64,000 bases of DNA, taken from the NCBI RefSeq assembly GCF_001625365.1, contig NZ_LJJF01000001.1, positions 1,302,001-1,366,000 of the forward strand, in the 5' to 3' direction. The position numbers were made by a program, and so were the translations under genes. The notes below the pieces were generated by a model. It ran no database searches and was not told where the DNA came from. It was given only the letters and a program-made list of their open reading frames with translations. Shown here in pieces: positions 16,525 to 25,502 of this stretch (positions are counted from its first letter, which is position 1; each line of letters opens with the position of its first letter). The DNA comes from Streptomyces sp. MJM8645. GTDB taxonomy: Bacteria; Actinomycetota; Actinomycetes; Streptomycetales; Streptomycetaceae.

Positions 16525-17352
16525 ATGTTCACCATCCACAACGACGCCAACGCCAACGCCGATGACCAGTGCCGATACGAACGGCTGCTGGAGGCTGCCA
16601 TCCCGCTGGCAGCTGAGCTCTCCCAACTGCCGCTGCCCGGCCGCATCACCGTGCGCCTCGCGACCGCGGAGCAGTTCGTCGCCTGGCAGATCGAGCACAA
16701 TCAGCTACTCGTCGGCATGGCAGTCGATTCCCTTGAACTGGGCGCCGTCCAGAGCCGGCTGCTCAAGACGACGGCTAAGGCGGGCAACGTCAAGGGCCGG
16801 GCAATGGCGACCAAGTTCGCTCCCATGGTGCAGGGCGCCATCATCTGGCGCCCCGAGGGCCCGAACCTGGTGGTCATGCCCGCCTCCCACGCCGAGTCCG
16901 GCGGCACCGACCGATTCCTGACCTGCTGCCTTGCCCACGAGATCACCCACCTCGCCCAGTTCGAGCTGAATCCGGCCCTCGCCTATGCCCCGGCGCGCTG
17001 CGGCCTCCAGGACCAGAAGGTCCGCCGGTCCCATGACGAGCGCCGTGCGCCTCACGCAGTCACCGAGGGCCACGCCTCGTGGGTCCAGTCCAGGGCGTCC
17101 GAGCGGCTGTGCGGCGTCGCCACCCGCAAGCGTCTGGACGATGAACCCGAGCCGAGCGAGCTGTTCACCAGCCTCGCTTCCGAGTTCCCCATGTCCGGTG
17201 CCTACGACCTGGGCGAGCAGTTCGTCGCTGCGGTCTACACCTATGGCGGATTCCCGCTGATCGAGCGCCTCCTCAAGGACGAGGACCTCCTCCCGACCAA
17301 CCGGGAGATCCAGGCCCCGGAGAGCTGGTTGAAGCGCCACCAGGCTGCCTGA
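16525..17352 (+). CDS. Zincin-like metallopeptidase family protein
   Basis: The 275-residue protein has a gluzincin-type zinc site: HEITH near residue 140 followed by AVTEGHAS near residue 180, whose Glu or His can act as third ligand. The architecture (N-terminal helical part, HExxH in the middle, GAYDLGEQFVAAVYTYGG in the C-terminal third) fits the actinobacterial zincin_2-like family, many of which have no known substrate. There is no signal peptide or membrane segment. ATG 16525 is preceded by AGAAAGA. The gene stands alone between the GH15 gene and decayed sequence. Metal binding is well supported; proteolysis is inferred. Confidence 0.65.
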   Translation: MFTIHNDANANADDQCRYERLLEAAIPLAAELSQLPLPGRITVRLATAEQFVAWQIEHNQLLVGMAVDSLELGAVQSRLLKTTAKAGNVKGRAMATKFAPMVQGAIIWRPEGPNLVVMPASHAESGGTDRFLTCCLAHEITHLAQFELNPALAYAPARCGLQDQKVRRSHDERRAPHAVTEGHASWVQSRASERLCGVATRKRLDDEPEPSELFTSLASEFPMSGAYDLGEQFVAAVYTYGGFPLIERLLKDEDLLPTNREIQAPESWLKRHQAA

Positions 17353-17421
17353 GACCTCGACCAACACCGTGGCTGTGGCGACCGCGGACCACCCAGTCCA
17401 TCACCGCGAGGAGTTGCGCTC

Positions 17422-17738
17422 GTGGGCACGATCACCGTCGGAAGTCTCAACCTCGACCACGACGGCTTCGCCAAGAACCGCAAGGGCGGATGCGGCTTGG
17501 ACAAGTCGTACGCGGCCCACGGGGTGCTCGCTTCCTTCCTGTTCGATGTCACTGCCGGCAGGAGACGAGCCACTCCCGTGCCGGGGGCGGGCGGTTGCTT
17601 CACGAGGCCGGACGCTCAGGTCTCCTGGACGCCGCCCGCGGCTGGTACAGCGCGAGCCTGCGACAGTACGAGAACCTCGGAGGCGCCCGCGACACTGGGC
17701 GTCCCCAAAGCCGGATCACCTTCCTGGCGGGGGCGTGA
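17422..17738 (+). pseudogene. Remnant of an EEP (endonuclease/exonuclease/phosphatase) family gene
   Basis: From GTG 17422 the frame reads GTITVGSLNLDHDGFAKNRK, like the first strand of an EEP-domain protein such as the intact one at 23428-24456. Homology is then lost. A second frame (17490-17738) ends with LLDAARGW, GRPQSRITFLAG and a stop, which resembles the C-terminal EEP block. The central catalytic part is missing, so this looks like an internally deleted, frameshifted copy. Between 17739 and 18024 I see no convincing gene; the 175-residue open frame running through it has poor codon character. Confidence 0.45.
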
Positions 17739-18024
17739 ACGCCCGCCTCCGGCCGAGCATGGCGCAATTGTCAGCGCCCCGTGGCACACTGCCCTGTTCG
17801 ACCCGCAACCGCCGTCCCAGTATGACGAGTTGGGGCTGTTCACCGGATCGTGTGGCTTCTGCCGCGACACGCCGACGCGGCCCCGCCGAGACGCCTACGG
17901 TGGGACACCTACCTGCGCACTCACGTACGACGAACGATCACCAGTTTGATCGCAGCTTCGCCATGCTCTGAACCGGCCGCGCTCCCCGCGCTGGTTCCCT
18001 TACCCCCTGGGAAGGAGACGTCCC

Positions 18025-18465
18025 GTGCCGCACAACCTGGGTGTCGGAGTGCACCTGGTCCTGATCGAGAACGGCCGGGTGCTGCTCGGACAGCGCGCCA
18101 ACACCACCTTCGCCTCCCAGCACTGGCACGCCCCGGCCGGCCACCTCGAAGCAGGCGAGTCCGTCCTGGCCGGCATGGCCCACGAGGCCGACGAGGAACT
18201 CGGCATCACCATCCGGGAGGAGGACCTCGACCTGGTGCACACCCTCCACCACCTCGACGCCGACGACGGCGCCGGACGCCTCCAACTGTTCTTCACCCCG
18301 CGCGCGTACACCGGCAAGGTCACCAACCGCGAACCGGACAAGTGCGCCGCCCTCCGCTTCTGGCCGCTGGACGGCCTTCCGGATCCGACCGTCGGCTACA
18401 CCGCCGACGCGCTCGCCCAGATCACCGCCGGCCGCCCGCTGTCCGTCGTCGGATGGCCGGCATGA
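18025..18465 (+). CDS. NUDIX hydrolase
   Basis: GTG 18025 follows GGGAAGGAG. In the 146-residue protein the Nudix box runs from about residue 39: GHLEAGESVLAGMA, then HEADEELGI. The usual RE of the box is HE here, a modest deviation, while the metal-binding EE pair is kept. Nudix enzymes hydrolyse nucleoside diphosphates linked to another group; the substrate cannot be predicted. The stop overlaps the start of the P-loop kinase gene (ATGA), so both are made together. A second, more canonical Nudix gene lies 0.6 kb downstream. Confidence 0.85.
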   Translation: MPHNLGVGVHLVLIENGRVLLGQRANTTFASQHWHAPAGHLEAGESVLAGMAHEADEELGITIREEDLDLVHTLHHLDADDGAGRLQLFFTPRAYTGKVTNREPDKCAALRFWPLDGLPDPTVGYTADALAQITAGRPLSVVGWPA

Positions 18466-19046
18466 GCACCACGAGCCGCCCGGTGCTCCCGGCGGCCGGG
18501 ACGCCTGCGGGGAGCGCGGAGACCCGGCTCGTGGTCGTTCGGGGAAACTCGGCGTCGGGCAAGTCGTCGGTGGCGGCGGGGATTCGGGACCAGTTCGGTC
18601 GGGGCCTGGCCGTGGTCGCGCAGGACAACCTCCGCCGCATCGTGCTGCGCGAGCGGGACCGGCCCGGCGGCGCGAACATCGGCCTGATCGACACCGTGGC
18701 ACGGTACGCACTGGGCGCCGGCTATCACGTCGTCATCGAAGGCATCCTGTACGCCGATCACTACGGCGAGATGCTCACACGCCTGGTCGACGACCACCGC
18801 GGCGTCACCCGCTGCTACTACCTCGACATCCCGATCGACGAGACGCTGCTCCGGCACGCCTCGAAGGCCGATCACGAGTACCTGGCTGCTGTCACCGAGC
18901 GGGAACTGCGCGACTGGTACCGCGAACACGACGTCCTTCCCGGCGGGATCGAGACCGTCATCGCCAGCGACAGCACCCTCCACGACACGGTCGACCGCAT
19001 CATGCGCGAGACCGCGCTCTCGGAGTTGACCCCGCGCGACACGTAG
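18462..19046 (+). CDS. P-loop kinase (AAA_33/zeta-toxin-like fold)
   Basis: ATG 18462 overlaps the Nudix stop. The 194-residue protein has a Walker A (RGNSASGKSS, about residues 28-37), then VVAQDNLRRIVLRERD with the acidic residue usual for small-molecule kinases, and VVIEGILYADHYGEML near residue 88. The RELRDWYREHDVL segment near 145 is the lid-like region. This pattern is typical of streptomycete AAA_33 kinases related to chloramphenicol phosphotransferase, gluconate kinase and zeta toxin. The phosphorylated substrate is unknown. The context of two Nudix genes suggests nucleotide or sugar-nucleotide chemistry. Confidence 0.8.
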   Translation: MSTTSRPVLPAAGTPAGSAETRLVVVRGNSASGKSSVAAGIRDQFGRGLAVVAQDNLRRIVLRERDRPGGANIGLIDTVARYALGAGYHVVIEGILYADHYGEMLTRLVDDHRGVTRCYYLDIPIDETLLRHASKADHEYLAAVTERELRDWYREHDVLPGGIETVIASDSTLHDTVDRIMRETALSELTPRDT

Positions 19047-19111
19047 AAGCGCAGTTACTCGACCGTCGCCTCCCCTCCATCGCCCCCTCAACCTTCAACC
19101 AGGAGCCCCTG

Positions 19112-19600
19112 ATGCACGAGACGAGCAGGCTGTCGGTCGGCGTCATCGCCCACGACCTGAGCGCCGACCGGATCGCCACCGTCCACTACGCCCAACGCAG
19201 TTGGACCCCCGGCCCCGCGTGGACGATCCCGGGTGGAAAGGTCGACCCCGGGGAGGAGATCCCCGACGCCGCCGCCCGGGAACTGCGTGAGGAAGCCGGG
19301 CTCATCGCCAAGCCGTCCGACCTGCGCCTGGTCCACACCATCCAGGCCAAGGAGGGCTGGGACGGGCGCGGCGGGTTCATGCTGTTCGTCTTCGCCACCA
19401 GCGAGTTCACGGGCGAGCTGGTCAACGTCGAGCCGGACAAGCACCTGGAGGTGCGCTGGCACCCCGCCGCCGACGTCCTGCCCAGCCCGATGTTCCCGAC
19501 CTCCAAGGCCGCGGTGGAGGCGTACCTGGCCGGCGGGCCCGCATTCTCCACCCACGGATTCGACCCCGCCTCCGGACAGCGGGAGCTCGTCGAGACGTGA
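19112..19600 (+). CDS. NUDIX hydrolase
   Basis: The 162-residue protein starts at ATG 19112. It carries a textbook Nudix box: PGGKVDPGEEIPDAAARELR followed by EEAGL, with all metal ligands present, at about residues 45-68. The C-terminal LEVRWHPAADVLPSPMFPTS is typical of MutT/ADP-ribose pyrophosphatase-like members from this genus. It lies 65 nt downstream of the kinase gene. A very strong hairpin follows at 19610-19655, marking the operon end. Confidence 0.9.
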   Translation: MHETSRLSVGVIAHDLSADRIATVHYAQRSWTPGPAWTIPGGKVDPGEEIPDAAARELREEAGLIAKPSDLRLVHTIQAKEGWDGRGGFMLFVFATSEFTGELVNVEPDKHLEVRWHPAADVLPSPMFPTSKAAVEAYLAGGPAFSTHGFDPASGQRELVET

Positions 19601-19609
19601 CCGGCGCCC

Positions 19610-19655
19610 GTCTGCACCGTGCCGGGCGAGTGCGCCCGCCCGGCACGGTGCAGAC
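19610..19655. terminator. Strong hairpin terminator
   Basis: A perfect 19-bp stem (19610-19628 with 19637-19655) and an 8-nt loop, starting 10 nt after the Nudix stop. Confidence 0.8.
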
Positions 19656-19757
19656 CGGTCCAACCCTGCCCGGTCCGTACCGGTCGCCCCACGGCTACGC
19701 CGGACCCTGACGGCACTGGCGCCCGACCACTGCGTTCCCCTCTGCGAAAGGGAGTAT

Positions 19758-21743
19758 GTGACCAGCACGCCCAAGACCTCGATGGACTCCGTGCCGGACA
19801 GCGAGCAGCTGCTGTTCGGCGGGCCGATGCGCTACGACTACGGCTGGGCCAAGCACGAGATGGCCAGCGGCGAGGTGACGTTCTGGGCGGTCGCCCGGCA
19901 GATGCCGCGCTTCCTGCGCCTAGCTGGAGGTATGGCGTGGCAGGCCGACCGCGCGGCGCTGCTGACCCTGGTCGGCGCCGAGATGATGCGCGGCCTGGCC
20001 GCCGCTTTCGCGCTGATCGCCACCAACCACGCCCTGGCCGCACTGCTCGCCCCCGGCCATGTCGCCGACGTGCTGCGAGCCGCCTCGCCGGCGATCGTGA
20101 TGGTCGGATTGGTAGCGGGCCTGTCCTCGGTGCTGTCCGCCGCCTCCGGCTGGGCCGGAGGCAGGCTGGAACCAGCGGTCTTCCGCCAGGCCACGATGGA
20201 GTTCCTGGGCATCGTCGGCCGCTCCGAGCTGGAGGCGATCGAAGACTCCGAGTTCCTCGCCGAGGTGGACAGCGCCCGCTGGGGTGCGATGTCGCTGCAG
20301 CGCATCATCGGCCAGGCCACCTCCGTCCTCACCGCCACCTTCGGCCTCGTCTCCGCCGCCGGTGTCCTGTCCGTCCTCCACCCCGCCCTGCTGCCCATGC
20401 TGCTGCTGATCACCGCCCCGCGCGGCTGGGGAGCTGTCCGCACCGCCCGCCGCCACTACGCTTCCAGGCGGGCCTGGCTCCAGCACTCCCGGGCCAGCAG
20501 CGCTCTGGCGGACATGCTGATCCGCCCGTACTCCGCGGCCGAGCTTCGGGTGCACGCCTGCGGGCCGTTCATCCTCCACCACTACGAGCAGATGGCCCGC
20601 GCGGCCGAGCAGGAGCAGGGCCGCCTCGCCGGAGCACGGGCCCGTACCGACCTGCTTTCCGCGGCGCTTGCCGGCGCCGCCACCGTCTGCGCCTTCGCCT
20701 TGCTGGGCTCGCTCGTCATGAACGGAGCGATCCCGCTGGCCGCCGCCGGGACCGCCGTGATGGCCATCCGCACCGGCTCGGCCAGCATCGGCGGCCTCGT
20801 CTCCCAGATCAACCAGCTGTACGAGGAGTCGCTGTTCGTCCGCGACCTCGACCAGCTGCGCCGCGAAGGCCACCGCCGGGCCATCCCCAGCGGCGGTACA
20901 CCGCTGCCCGAGCGCCCCGAGACGATCACCGTCGAGGACGTGTCCTTCACCTACGACGGCCGCGACACCCCCGCGCTGGACAAGGTCACCCTCACAATTC
21001 CCCGGGGCAAGGTCATCGCCCTGGTGGGAGCCAACGGTTCGGGCAAGTCCACCCTGGCCAACATCCTCTGCGGGGTCTACCAGCCACACCACGGCCGCGT
21101 CCGGTGGGACGGCATCGACACCGCGACCGCCGACCGCGACCAGCTCTTCAGCAGCGTCGCCCTGCTCGCCCAGAGTTTCCAGCGCTGGTCCTTCACCCTC
21201 CGCGCCAACCTGCTCCTCGGCCGCCCCGAAGTTGCCTGCGAGCAGCGGCAGCTGGAGGCCGCCGCCGACTACGCCGACCTTCACCCGGTGGTTGAGGAGC
21301 TGCCGCGCGGCTGGGACACCCTCGTCGCCAAGGGCTTCGAGGGCGGTGTCGGCCTCTCGGGCGGCCAGTGGCAGAAGGTCGCCCTCGCCCGAACTCGCCT
21401 GCGTCTGACCACGCCGGATGCCCACGGCCGGCTTCCCGCCCTCGTGGTGGTCGACGAGCCGACGTCGGCGATGGACCCGGAAACCGAGGTCGAGGCGTTC
21501 GAGCAGATCCGGCAGCTCACGGCCCTCGGCGTCACCGTCGTCCTCATCACCCACCGCCTCGGCGCCACCGCCAAGGCCGACCACATCTTCGTCCTCGACC
21601 ACGGCCGCCTCGTAGAACAGGGAAGCCACTCCGAGCTCATGGCCCAGGAACCGGCCACGCGCTACCGCGAGAGCTATCTCCTCCAAGCCGCCCAGTACGA
21701 CCTCGGCGACCGCCTGCCCCACCAGACCGCCGCCAGTGCCTGA
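19758..21743 (+). CDS. ABC transporter, fused membrane and ATPase domains
   Basis: GTG 19758, behind AAAGGGAG, gives 661 residues. The N-terminal half (about residues 60-390) is a hydrophobic exporter domain with roughly six segments. The C-terminal ATPase has Walker A GANGSGKS near 430, signature LSGGQWQKVALAR near 535, and Walker B VVVDEPTSAMD near 565. It is a half-size exporter of the ABCB/C-like type and should act as a homodimer or with a partner. There is no C39 leader-peptidase domain. The substrate is unknown. It is separated by a terminator from the Nudix/kinase operon upstream. Confidence 0.85.
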   Translation: MTSTPKTSMDSVPDSEQLLFGGPMRYDYGWAKHEMASGEVTFWAVARQMPRFLRLAGGMAWQADRAALLTLVGAEMMRGLAAAFALIATNHALAALLAPGHVADVLRAASPAIVMVGLVAGLSSVLSAASGWAGGRLEPAVFRQATMEFLGIVGRSELEAIEDSEFLAEVDSARWGAMSLQRIIGQATSVLTATFGLVSAAGVLSVLHPALLPMLLLITAPRGWGAVRTARRHYASRRAWLQHSRASSALADMLIRPYSAAELRVHACGPFILHHYEQMARAAEQEQGRLAGARARTDLLSAALAGAATVCAFALLGSLVMNGAIPLAAAGTAVMAIRTGSASIGGLVSQINQLYEESLFVRDLDQLRREGHRRAIPSGGTPLPERPETITVEDVSFTYDGRDTPALDKVTLTIPRGKVIALVGANGSGKSTLANILCGVYQPHHGRVRWDGIDTATADRDQLFSSVALLAQSFQRWSFTLRANLLLGRPEVACEQRQLEAAADYADLHPVVEELPRGWDTLVAKGFEGGVGLSGGQWQKVALARTRLRLTTPDAHGRLPALVVVDEPTSAMDPETEVEAFEQIRQLTALGVTVVLITHRLGATAKADHIFVLDHGRLVEQGSHSELMAQEPATRYRESYLLQAAQYDLGDRLPHQTAASA

Positions 21744-21797
21744 CACGCTCACTCGGTAGTCCCCGATCCGAGCCGATCCGACCAGCAGGGAGAAGCC

Positions 21798-22422
21798 AGT
21801 GAGCGCACCGAGCAAACGCCGCAGCCGTCCGACGCCACCTCGTGGGACGACCTGCTGGCCCAGGCACCGAGCACATCCAGCGCGCCTTCCACGAACTCAC
21901 CGCCGCCACCAGCGACTACGCCGGGCACAGCCCTGACCTCATCTGGGGAAACCTGCAGACTCCCGCGTACGCTCAGGAGGTCCTACGCATGGTCGCCCGT
22001 CTGCACCAGCTCCCCGACGACTCGCACGCCGGCGCGGCCGAACGCACCGCCCGCGCCCGCTACCTCGGGCAGGACGGCCGGACCTACCACGTACTGCTCG
22101 GCGACCAGGCCCTGCTGACCGGCATCGGCGGCCCCGAGGTGATGCGCGCGCCCAACTGCAGCACCTGCTGGCCGCCCTCGACACGCCGGGCCTACGCCTG
22201 GGGATCATCCCGGCCCGAGCCCGCCTGCACGTCTACCCCGGCGACGGCTTCGGCATCCACGACGGCACCCGCGTGGAGGTGGAGGGCTACCGCGGATGCG
22301 AGACCATCACCGACCCCAAGCGCGTCGGCCTCTTCCACCGGGCCTTCCGGCTGCTCCAGGAATCCGCCGTCTACGGGCAGGACGCCCGCGCCGTGATCAC
22401 CGAGGCTCTGCACGGCTGGTAA
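21798..22422 (+). pseudogene. Frameshifted DUF5753 (Scr1-type) regulator
   Basis: The frame beginning near 21842 reads GTEHIQRAFHELTA, then LIWGNLQTPAYAQEVLRMV and LGDQALLTGIGGPEVMR, the DUF5753 core. At about 22148 (within CGCGCGCCC) the frame breaks. The remaining homology continues in another frame (QLQHLLAALDTPGLRLGIIP through ITEALHGW) to TAA at 22422. Upstream, WDDLLAQ is in a third frame, implying a second break near 21863. No HTH domain precedes it. The GC-rich break points could be sequencing errors, but as it stands the gene is broken. Confidence 0.65.
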
Positions 22423-22531
22423 TCCCCACCTGGCCTCGCCCGTCAAGGACCTTGGGCTGCCAGCCCGCTGGCCCAACCGCGCCGCAGCACTGATACTCGC
22501 CCAACCTGACCAGATCAGACCGGAGTTCTTC

Positions 22532-23431
22532 ATGCAGACCAGTCCCGGTACCACTCCTCGTGCGGCCATGCTGGGTGGCGCCACTGTCCGGATCGGCGAA
22601 CTCGCCGGCCACGGACGCCCCAGCGAGGACCGTGTGGTCACCACCGCCGACGCCGTGATCGTCCTGGACGGCGTCTCGACCGTCACCGACAACCAGCCCC
22701 GCGGCGGCTGGTACGCCGACACCCTGGGCCAGGCCATCGCCGAACTCCTGTGCCGGGAGCCAGGCATGGACCTGCGCCAGGTGCTCGCCGCGGCGATCCG
22801 GTCAGTGGCCAGCGGCCACGAGCTCGTCCCCGGTTCATCGCCAGCCTCCACCGTGGCGGTCGTGCGACGGCGAGCGGATCGGATCGAGGCGGCCGTCCTG
22901 GGCGACAGCCCCGTCGTCGCCATCGGCCGCGACGGCACGATGCACGCGGTGCGCGACGACCGGCTCGCCCGGCTGGTCGACGCCCAGTCGCCGGCGCAGG
23001 AGTACCGCGATCTCCTGCACGCCGGGCACGGCTTCGGCGACCGACACCGCCAGATCCTCCAGGAACTGCGCGACTTCCAGGGCAGCGTGGTCAACCGCCC
23101 GGACGGGTACTGGATCGCCGAGGCCGTGCCCGAGGCAGGTCTCAACGCGGTCACCGCCTCATGGCCGGCCAGCGACCTGGCCGAGGTCGTGATCGCCACC
23201 GACGGCATCGCGGCCGGCGTCGAGGAGTACGGGCTGTACTCGTGGCAGGAACTCGCCCGGGCATGCCGGGAAGACGGGCCGCACGCGGTCGCCGACGCCA
23301 TTGCCCGAGCCGAGCACCAAGACCCCGCCGGACAGCGGTGGCCCCGCTACAAGGTCAGCGACGACAAGGCCCTGGTCTGGTGGCCCCTCACCAGCAGCGA
23401 GACGCCCGGCAGCGAGCGGGTGAGCAAGTGA
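22532..23431 (+). CDS. PP2C-family serine/threonine phosphatase
   Basis: The 299-residue protein has the PP2C metal-site pattern: HGRPSEDRVVT at about residue 29, VIVLDGVS at about 43, STVAVVRRR near 108, LGDSPVVAIGRDG near 123, and VIATDGIAAGVEEYG near 220. It should remove phosphate from phosphoproteins using Mn or Mg. There are no sensory or membrane domains. Its stop overlaps the start of the EEP hydrolase gene (GTGA), so the two are co-transcribed. ATG 22532 was kept because upstream sequence belongs to the decayed DUF5753 gene. Family call is solid. Confidence 0.8.
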   Translation: MQTSPGTTPRAAMLGGATVRIGELAGHGRPSEDRVVTTADAVIVLDGVSTVTDNQPRGGWYADTLGQAIAELLCREPGMDLRQVLAAAIRSVASGHELVPGSSPASTVAVVRRRADRIEAAVLGDSPVVAIGRDGTMHAVRDDRLARLVDAQSPAQEYRDLLHAGHGFGDRHRQILQELRDFQGSVVNRPDGYWIAEAVPEAGLNAVTASWPASDLAEVVIATDGIAAGVEEYGLYSWQELARACREDGPHAVADAIARAEHQDPAGQRWPRYKVSDDKALVWWPLTSSETPGSERVSK

Positions 23432-24456
23432 GCGAGCAGCAGACCGCTGGCACGCCGGACGCCGACGATCTCGTCACCGTCGCGAACCTCAACGCCTACA
23501 AGCTGCATCCCCGCGATGTCGGCACCGAGGGGTTCAGGGCCCGGGTCACCGCGATCCGCGAGGTCGGCCCGGACGTCCTGTGTCTGCAGGAGGTCCTGGT
23601 CGACGAGGACGCGCCCGAGGACGCCGACGAGAACGGGATCATCGACGAGGCGAAGCGGCACCACCGCTGGGACACGCAGGCCGCGGCCGTCATCGAGCGA
23701 CTGGCCCGCGAGTGCGGACTCACCGCCACCACCGTGCGCCCCGATGGCAGCCCCGGGCCGGTCGCGATGGCCCGCAACGGCGACCGCCCCTGGTTCACCG
23801 CGGTGCTGTGGAACCCCGCCACGGTCACCCCGGTGCCCGGCGGGTTCCGGCCGTACGGGTCGCCCGACTACTGGCACGGCTTCACCACGATCCAGCTCGA
23901 CGTCGGCGGACAGGCCCCGCTCTTGATTGCGAGCTACCACGGCGACCCTTTCCGCCCCGACTTCCGCGCGGACGAGGCCCGCCGACTCAAGGGCGCCTTC
24001 CGCCGCACCGGAGGCGCCAAGCCGGGCTTGGTCCTCGGCGACTTCAACTCGATCTCCGCGGCCACCGTCACCGTCGACGGCACGCAGCAGCCCTACGACT
24101 CCGAGCCCTACACAGGCCAGGACCACGACGACCTCGAATACCAGTGCGCCCCCGAGACGGTCGGCGACACCAACCTCGCCGACCGCCGACCCACCGCCAT
24201 GCTGCTACGCCGCGGCTTCATGGTCGACGCCGCTGCCCACCTCGGCGCGCCGTGGGAGCCAACGGTGGGGCACTGGGAGGACGGCAAAGGCGACCCGGAC
24301 CCGTGGGGGCCGCGCAGAATCGACCTCGCCCTGGCGACCAGGCCCGTGGCCCCCGCACTGGTCGGCTACCGCGTCCACCGAAGCCCGGCCGCCCTCGCCG
24401 CAGCCGACCACCTGGTGGTCGTGGTCGACCCCGCCCCGTCCAAGATCCTGCCCTGA
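23428..24456 (+). CDS. EEP (endonuclease/exonuclease/phosphatase) family hydrolase
   Basis: GTG 23428 overlaps the phosphatase stop. The 342-residue protein shows the EEP motifs: VANLNAYKL near residue 18, DVLCLQEVLVDED near 50 (catalytic Glu), LIASYHGDP near 170, GLVLGDFNS near 200 (Asp and Asn), and PRRIDLALA near 300, with AADHLVVV supplying the final His. Such enzymes cut phosphodiester bonds in DNA, RNA or lipids or act as phosphatases. It is followed 12 nt later by the RNA ligase-like gene. A decayed homologue lies at 17422. Confidence 0.85.
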   Translation: MSEQQTAGTPDADDLVTVANLNAYKLHPRDVGTEGFRARVTAIREVGPDVLCLQEVLVDEDAPEDADENGIIDEAKRHHRWDTQAAAVIERLARECGLTATTVRPDGSPGPVAMARNGDRPWFTAVLWNPATVTPVPGGFRPYGSPDYWHGFTTIQLDVGGQAPLLIASYHGDPFRPDFRADEARRLKGAFRRTGGAKPGLVLGDFNSISAATVTVDGTQQPYDSEPYTGQDHDDLEYQCAPETVGDTNLADRRPTAMLLRRGFMVDAAAHLGAPWEPTVGHWEDGKGDPDPWGPRRIDLALATRPVAPALVGYRVHRSPAALAAADHLVVVVDPAPSKILP

Positions 24457-24468
24457 CCGGAGAGCACC

Positions 24469-25020
24469 GTGAAGAACTTCTTCGACCCGCAGCGGATCTG
24501 GCCGAACGGCTCCTACCCGCACTTCCTGATTCTGCTCGACCGGTACCCACAGTACGTCGAGTACGCGCGGCAGCACGCCGAACTCCTCGGCCACTTCGGC
24601 CACCTGGAGGCGGTACCGGCCCAGTGGCTGCACATCACCGTGCAGCGCGTCCACCACCCGGCCGGCGCGCAGCAGCTGGAGCAACTGGCTGCGGAGGCCC
24701 GCACGGAACTCGCCGACGTCGTTCCGTTCGAGGTCCAGCTCGGCCCGACGTGGCCGGGCGTCACCGCCATCACCGTCGCCCCGTACCCGGAGGAGCCGAT
24801 GGCCGTGCTCAACCGCAAGGTGCGGGCGGCGGCCGGCCGGGTGGAGGGCATCGAACTGCGTGCGGAAGAGAAGCGGTTCTGGCCGCACACCTCGCTCGCC
24901 TACGCCAACCCTCGGCAGCGTCAGGAGTCGATAGATTCGACCGACTCCTGTTTCGCCAATCTGCCCCGCAGCCTCTTCGCGGCAGGCTTCACCTTGTTGT
25001 CCCAGAAGGGCTTGACATGA
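24469..25020 (+). CDS. 2'-5' RNA ligase/2H phosphoesterase-like protein, 3' end replaced
   Basis: The 183-residue protein carries both 2H phosphoesterase motifs: H55-I-T57 in LHITVQ and H140-T-S142 in PHTSLAYAN. These cleave or form 2'-5' phosphodiester or cyclic phosphate bonds in RNA or nucleotides. Beyond about residue 150 the sequence (QESIDSTDSC onwards) no longer looks like the family and reads through the 3' end of the convergent gene at 24921-25442. The native C-terminus therefore seems to have been replaced when neighbouring DNA was inserted. The core may still fold because both motifs remain. Confidence 0.75.
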   Translation: MKNFFDPQRIWPNGSYPHFLILLDRYPQYVEYARQHAELLGHFGHLEAVPAQWLHITVQRVHHPAGAQQLEQLAAEARTELADVVPFEVQLGPTWPGVTAITVAPYPEEPMAVLNRKVRAAAGRVEGIELRAEEKRFWPHTSLAYANPRQRQESIDSTDSCFANLPRSLFAAGFTLLSQKGLT

Positions 25021-25442
25021 GGATAGATAAGAAGAGCAGCACCTACTACGGCTCCGCCGATTGCCAGCTCTTTCCAGCTGAGCCGAGGGTCGCTGCTATC
25101 GCCACTACTGCCAGGGTCCGCGAGAGGATCGTAATAGAGAGCACCCTCTTCTGTGGTGGGCGAATCTCCTATGTCGAAGCCTCCGGGGTTGGCTTCCATG
25201 TCAGCCTTAAGCGCCGCCTCCGTCTCACCGCTCCAGGTGCGAGTTTCCCAGCTTGGATTGTATTGTGCGGAACCTCCCGTGCCGCGAGAGTGGTACCTCT
25301 CCTCTGCGTATAGCTGCCCCTTCTCGGTGAGCCCATAAGCGCCGGGAGTTCCGTACAAGTAGCCGTGTTTCTTGAGAAGCTCGTTCATTTCACGAGCCGT
25401 TAGGCCAAATTCCCAGCCCAGCACTCGTGCCGATTTTCCCAT
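24921..25442 (-). CDS. Hypothetical membrane protein with antirepressor-like N-terminus
   Basis: ATG 25442 starts a 173-residue protein. Residues 1-45 (LGWEFGLTAREMNELLKKHG then LTEKGQLYAEE) resemble the C-terminal domain of phage antirepressors. A hydrophilic linker follows, and then a single transmembrane segment (about residues 128-146, AIGGAVVGAALLIYPHV) and a short basic tail. Its local GC content is clearly lower than that of its neighbours. It lies 60 nt downstream of the UvrD-like helicase gene in the same direction, so it may be a third component of the Gabija-like unit or a later addition. I do not recognise a full-length family. Confidence 0.55.
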   Translation of the reverse strand: MGKSARVLGWEFGLTAREMNELLKKHGYLYGTPGAYGLTEKGQLYAEERYHSRGTGGSAQYNPSWETRTWSGETEAALKADMEANPGGFDIGDSPTTEEGALYYDPLADPGSSGDSSDPRLSWKELAIGGAVVGAALLIYPHVKPFWDNKVKPAAKRLRGRLAKQESVESIDS

Positions 25443-25502
25443 GGGCTAGTGTCCTATCTTCCACTGAGGAGCAGCCTACGTGAGGATTTCATCTGACGGG
25501 AC

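Noticed and set aside
17739..18024. 175-codon frame extending from the EEP remnant
   Set aside because: Codon usage and composition do not look like coding sequence after the first 30 codons.
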